Source of the DNA: Streptomyces sp. A3M-1-3
GTDB lineage: Bacteria > Actinomycetota > Actinomycetes > Streptomycetales > Streptomycetaceae
Assembly (NCBI RefSeq): GCF_024213665.1
Contig: NZ_JANAVP010000027.1
Location: forward strand, 1-64,000
Direction: 5' to 3'
DNA: 64,000 nucleotides
The position numbers and the translations under genes are program-made. This document shows positions 61,665-64,000 of the stretch, one piece after another (position 1 is the first letter of the stretch; each line of letters starts with the position of its first letter). The notes under the pieces were generated by a model that worked only from the letters and a program-made list of their open reading frames with translations, did no database searches and had not been told where the DNA came from.

Positions 61665-62620
61665 GCGAACCGGTGCGCATTGGGATGATCGGCTGCGCGG
61701 ACATCGCGGTGCGCCGGATGCTCCCCGCCTTCGAGGCCGACGCGGACACCGAGATCGTCGCGGTCGCCAGCCGCTCACCGGAGAAGGCGGAACGGTTCGC
61801 GGAACGCTTCGGCGGCCACCCGGTGCTGGGCTACGCCGAGCTGCTGGAGCTCAAGGAGGTGGACGCGGTCTACATACCGCTGCCCGCCGCGCTGCACGAC
61901 CGATGGGTCGAGGCCGCTCTCGACGCCGGCAAGCACGTGCTCGCGGAGAAGCCCCTGGCGATGAACGCCTCCCGCACCGGGTATCTCCTCGACCTGGCCC
62001 GGGACCGCGGGCTGGCGCTGATGGAGAACATCATGTTCGTCCACCATCCGCTCCACGAAGCGGTACGGCGCCTGGTGGCCGACGGCGCGATCGGCGAACT
62101 CCGGTCGCTGCGCGCGGCGTTCACCATCCCGGCGCTGGCGGACACGGACATCCGCTACCAACCCGAGCTCGGCGGCGGGGCGCTGGCGGACGTCGGCCTC
62201 TACCCGCTGCGGGCGGCCCTGCACTTCCTCGGCCCCGGACTGGAGGTCGTCGGGGCCCAGCTCACACGGGGGCGCGGCCGCGCGGTGGAGACCTCGGGCG
62301 CCGTCCTCCTGCGCACCCGCGAGGGGATTACGGCACAGATCACCTTCGGTCTCGAGCACGCGTACCTCTCCCAGTACCAGCTGTGGGGCAGTACGGGCCG
62401 GATCACGGTGGACCGTGCGTTCACCCCGCCCGCGGACTTCGTCCCGGTGATCGGGCTGCACCGGGGCGGGGGCCGTGAGGAGATCCGGCTCTCCCCCCAC
62501 GACCAGGTGGCCGCCACGATCGCCGCCTTCGTCACCTCGGTGCGCGCGGGCGCTGCCCCGGCCGAGGAGACGCTGCGCCAGGCCCGTCTGCTGGACGACG
62601 TACGCGAGGCGGCCGCGTGA
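61661..62620 (+). CDS. NDP-hexose 3-ketoreductase (Gfo/Idh, UrdT/LanT-like)
   Basis: A 319-residue NAD(P)-dependent reductase of the Gfo/Idh/MocA family. IGMIGCADIAVRRMLPAFEADADTEIVAVASRSPEKAERFAERFG is the Rossmann part. DAVYIPLPAALHDRWVEAALDAGKHVLAEKPLAMN holds EKP with the catalytic Lys, and MENIMFVHHPLHEAVRRLV continues the fold. It reduces the C3 ketone left after 2,3-dehydration, completing 2-deoxygenation. It overlaps the dehydratase gene (ATGA) and the phosphopantetheinyl transferase gene (GTGA). Confidence 0.94.
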   Translation: MSEPVRIGMIGCADIAVRRMLPAFEADADTEIVAVASRSPEKAERFAERFGGHPVLGYAELLELKEVDAVYIPLPAALHDRWVEAALDAGKHVLAEKPLAMNASRTGYLLDLARDRGLALMENIMFVHHPLHEAVRRLVADGAIGELRSLRAAFTIPALADTDIRYQPELGGGALADVGLYPLRAALHFLGPGLEVVGAQLTRGRGRAVETSGAVLLRTREGITAQITFGLEHAYLSQYQLWGSTGRITVDRAFTPPADFVPVIGLHRGGGREEIRLSPHDQVAATIAAFVTSVRAGAAPAEETLRQARLLDDVREAAA

Positions 62621-63408
62621 CCGTCCCGCGGTCACCGCTCGGAGCCGAGCCGCGGCTGCGGCAGGGGAGGCTCGACCTCTGGCTGCTGCCCCAGCCCGAG
62701 ACGGCCGCCCTGCACGGCCCACTCGCCCTGGACGAGCTGGACGAAGCCGAGCGCGGTCGCGCGGACGCCTTCCGGCGGCCCGCCGACCGCCAGCGGTACG
62801 TGGTGGCCCACATCGCGCTGCGGCGGCTGCTGGCGGCGTACTCGAGGACAGCGCCGCAGGACATCGTCTTCTCGCGGGCGGCGTGCCCTCGGTGCGGCGC
62901 TCCGCACGGGCGGCCGGTGCTGGTCGACTCGGGTGTGCACTTCTCGCTGTCGCACAGCCCGGGCGCCGCCCTCATCGGTGTCGCCCTCTCACCGGTGGGG
63001 GTCGACGTGGAGCCGCTCCCGCGACCGGAGCGGGTCGAGGTGTGCACACCCGCACTCCACCCGAGCGAGCGGCGCGAGCTGGAGGAGCATGCGCCCGGGG
63101 ACCGCCCGGCTCTGTTCGCCCGGCTGTGGGCCCGCAAGGAGGCGTACCTCAAGGGGACTGGCGTCGGGGTCGGCGGCTGGATGTCGGACGTGTACCTCGG
63201 CGACGAAGGAGCGCACACCCCGTCACGGCCCGCCGGCTGGACCGTCGTGGACGTGCCCTGCGGAAGGGACCACGCCGCCGCGGCCGCGATCCGGGGACAC
63301 GCGCCGCGACAGGTCGTACGTCGGCTGCCGCCACGGGCGGTACTCGTCGGTGAACGCGTCCGGGCGCCGTCGAGGCAGGCGCCACCCAAGAGCCCGACAC
63401 AGATCTGA
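62617..63408 (+). CDS. 4'-phosphopantetheinyl transferase (Sfp type)
   Basis: A 263-residue enzyme that attaches phosphopantetheine from CoA to the ACP Ser. VDSGVHFSLSHSPGAALIGVALSPVGVDVEPLPRPE carries the GVDVE motif with the Mg-binding acidic residues. RLWARKEAYLKGTGVGV carries the W..KEA..K motif. The N-terminal half (ELDEAERGRADAFRRPADRQRYVVAHIALRRLLAAY) matches Sfp-type enzymes of secondary metabolism. It starts at GTG 62617 within the sugar operon. It makes the cluster self-sufficient for ACP activation. Confidence 0.94.
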   Translation: MTVPRSPLGAEPRLRQGRLDLWLLPQPETAALHGPLALDELDEAERGRADAFRRPADRQRYVVAHIALRRLLAAYSRTAPQDIVFSRAACPRCGAPHGRPVLVDSGVHFSLSHSPGAALIGVALSPVGVDVEPLPRPERVEVCTPALHPSERRELEEHAPGDRPALFARLWARKEAYLKGTGVGVGGWMSDVYLGDEGAHTPSRPAGWTVVDVPCGRDHAAAAAIRGHAPRQVVRRLPPRAVLVGERVRAPSRQAPPKSPTQI

Positions 63409-63420
63409 GGAGGAGGACGA

Positions 63421-64000
63421 TGACCGTCTTGGACGACCGCCCGGGGGAGAGGCACCAACTCGACGACGCGCGCGGGCGCGTGGCGGAGCTGCACGAGATG
63501 CGTGCCCAGGTGCTGGCCGGCCCGAGCGAGAAGGCGACCGAGGCGCAGCACGCCAAGGGCAAGCTGACCGCGCGGGAACGCATCGAGCTGCTGCTGGACC
63601 CGGGTTCCTTCAACGAGGTCGAGCAGCTGCGCCGGCACCGGGCCACCGGATTCGGCCTGGAGACGAAGAAGCCGTACACCGACGGTGTCGTCACCGGCTG
63701 GGGCACGGTGGAGGACCGTACCGTCTTCGTCTACGCGCACGACTTCCGGATCTTCGGCGGGGCGCTGGGCGAGGCCCACGCCATGAAGATCCACAAGATC
63801 ATGGACATGGCCATCGCGGCCGGGGCTCCGCTGGTGTCGCTGAACGACGGCGCGGGCGCCCGGATCCAGGAGGGGGTCTCCGCCCTCGCCGGTTACGGCG
63901 GCATCTTCCAGCGCAACACCAGGGCGAGCGGGGTGATCCCGCAGATCTCGGTGATGCTGGGACCCTGCGCGGGTGGCGCGGCGTACAGCCCCGCCCTCAC
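63421..64000 (+). CDS. Acyl-CoA carboxylase beta (carboxyltransferase) subunit, 3' end outside window
   Basis: The first 193 codons of a gene normally about 520-530 codons long, cut by the window edge. LDDARGRVAELHEMRAQVLAG, AQHAKGKLTARERIELLLDPGSFNEVEQLRRHRATGFG, then DGVVTGWGTVEDRTVFVYAHDFRIFGGALGEAHAMKIHKIMDMA and LVSLNDGAGARIQEGVSALAGYGGIFQRN are the carboxyltransferase signature. GPCAGGAAYSPAL holds the oxyanion Gly-Gly-Ala. The enzyme supplies malonyl-CoA for the PKS. Its N-terminal 70 residues are closely related to the relic at 36385, which has lost the rest. AGGAGGAGG precedes ATG 63421. Confidence 0.94.

Overview
The window is high-GC Streptomyces-type chromosomal DNA: G/C third positions, GTG/TTG starts, ATGA and GTGA start-stop overlaps, a tRNA-Ala(TGC), and gene families typical of streptomycetes. 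It has two halves.

1-29.2 kb is a mosaic of core genes and mobile or decayed accessory DNA. (a) 0-3.5 kb: a small leftward operon of conserved actinobacterial proteins, including a 42-residue CxxC mini-protein, diverges from a helix-turn-helix/TPR regulator and a Nudix hydrolase. A perfect 11-bp inverted repeat lies between them. (b) 3.5-14.3 kb: a lipoprotein, then a very large secreted alanine-rich polymorphic-toxin-like protein (13205 to 5758, with one frameshift near 12808) and a probable immunity gene. 5'-truncated HNH endonuclease fragments lie outside it on both sides. (c) 14.3-17.1 kb: a damaged IS5-type element, the catalytic half of a tyrosine recombinase and a tRNA 3'-end fragment, the wreck of an integrative element. 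(d) 17.3-21.3 kb: stable chromosome with a DLW-39 family mini-protein, a secreted membrane-anchored protein, a Ser/Thr kinase, a regulator and tRNA-Ala. (e) 21.3-27.3 kb: a toxin-antitoxin pair, an unknown helical protein and a DUF2786 protein lying between two decayed copies of the same ATPase/nuclease gene. Then come a broken quinone reductase that still has a SoxR-type promoter and a transposase remnant. (f) 27.4-29.2 kb: a TetR regulator and an OvmZ-like protein.

29.9-64 kb is a type II polyketide gene cluster that continues past the right edge. The order cyclase, KS-alpha, KS-beta, ACP, C9 ketoreductase, didomain aromatase/cyclase, FAD oxygenase matches angucycline clusters (urdamycin, landomycin, jadomycin, PgaE/M types). 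Tailoring genes include three FAD hydroxylases, a two-component flavin monooxygenase with its reductase, four NmrA/NAD(P)-binding reductases, an O-methyltransferase, two FAD-linked (berberine-bridge type) oxidases, an NTF2-like protein and one glycosyltransferase. A nearly complete TDP-2,3,6-trideoxyhexose pathway is present: nucleotidylyltransferase, 4,6-dehydratase, 2,3-dehydratase, 3-ketoreductase, 3-dehydratase, 3,5-epimerase and 4-ketoreductase. I infer a glycosylated angucycline-like quinone bearing a rhodinose/amicetose-type sugar that one of the FAD oxidases may oxidise further. A Sfp-type phosphopantetheinyl transferase and an acyl-CoA carboxylase beta subunit support ACP activation and malonyl-CoA supply.

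Two things stand out. A textbook SoxR-type promoter (CCTCAA/TTGAGG dyad inside a 19-bp spacer) precedes the drug exporter, and a second one precedes the broken quinone reductase at 25.9 kb; this suggests redox-active product sensing. Several genes are damaged: an internally deleted carboxylase beta-epsilon fusion, a frameshifted FAD oxidase, a decapitated acyltransferase and a frameshifted toxin. Either the locus is decaying or the assembly has indel errors.
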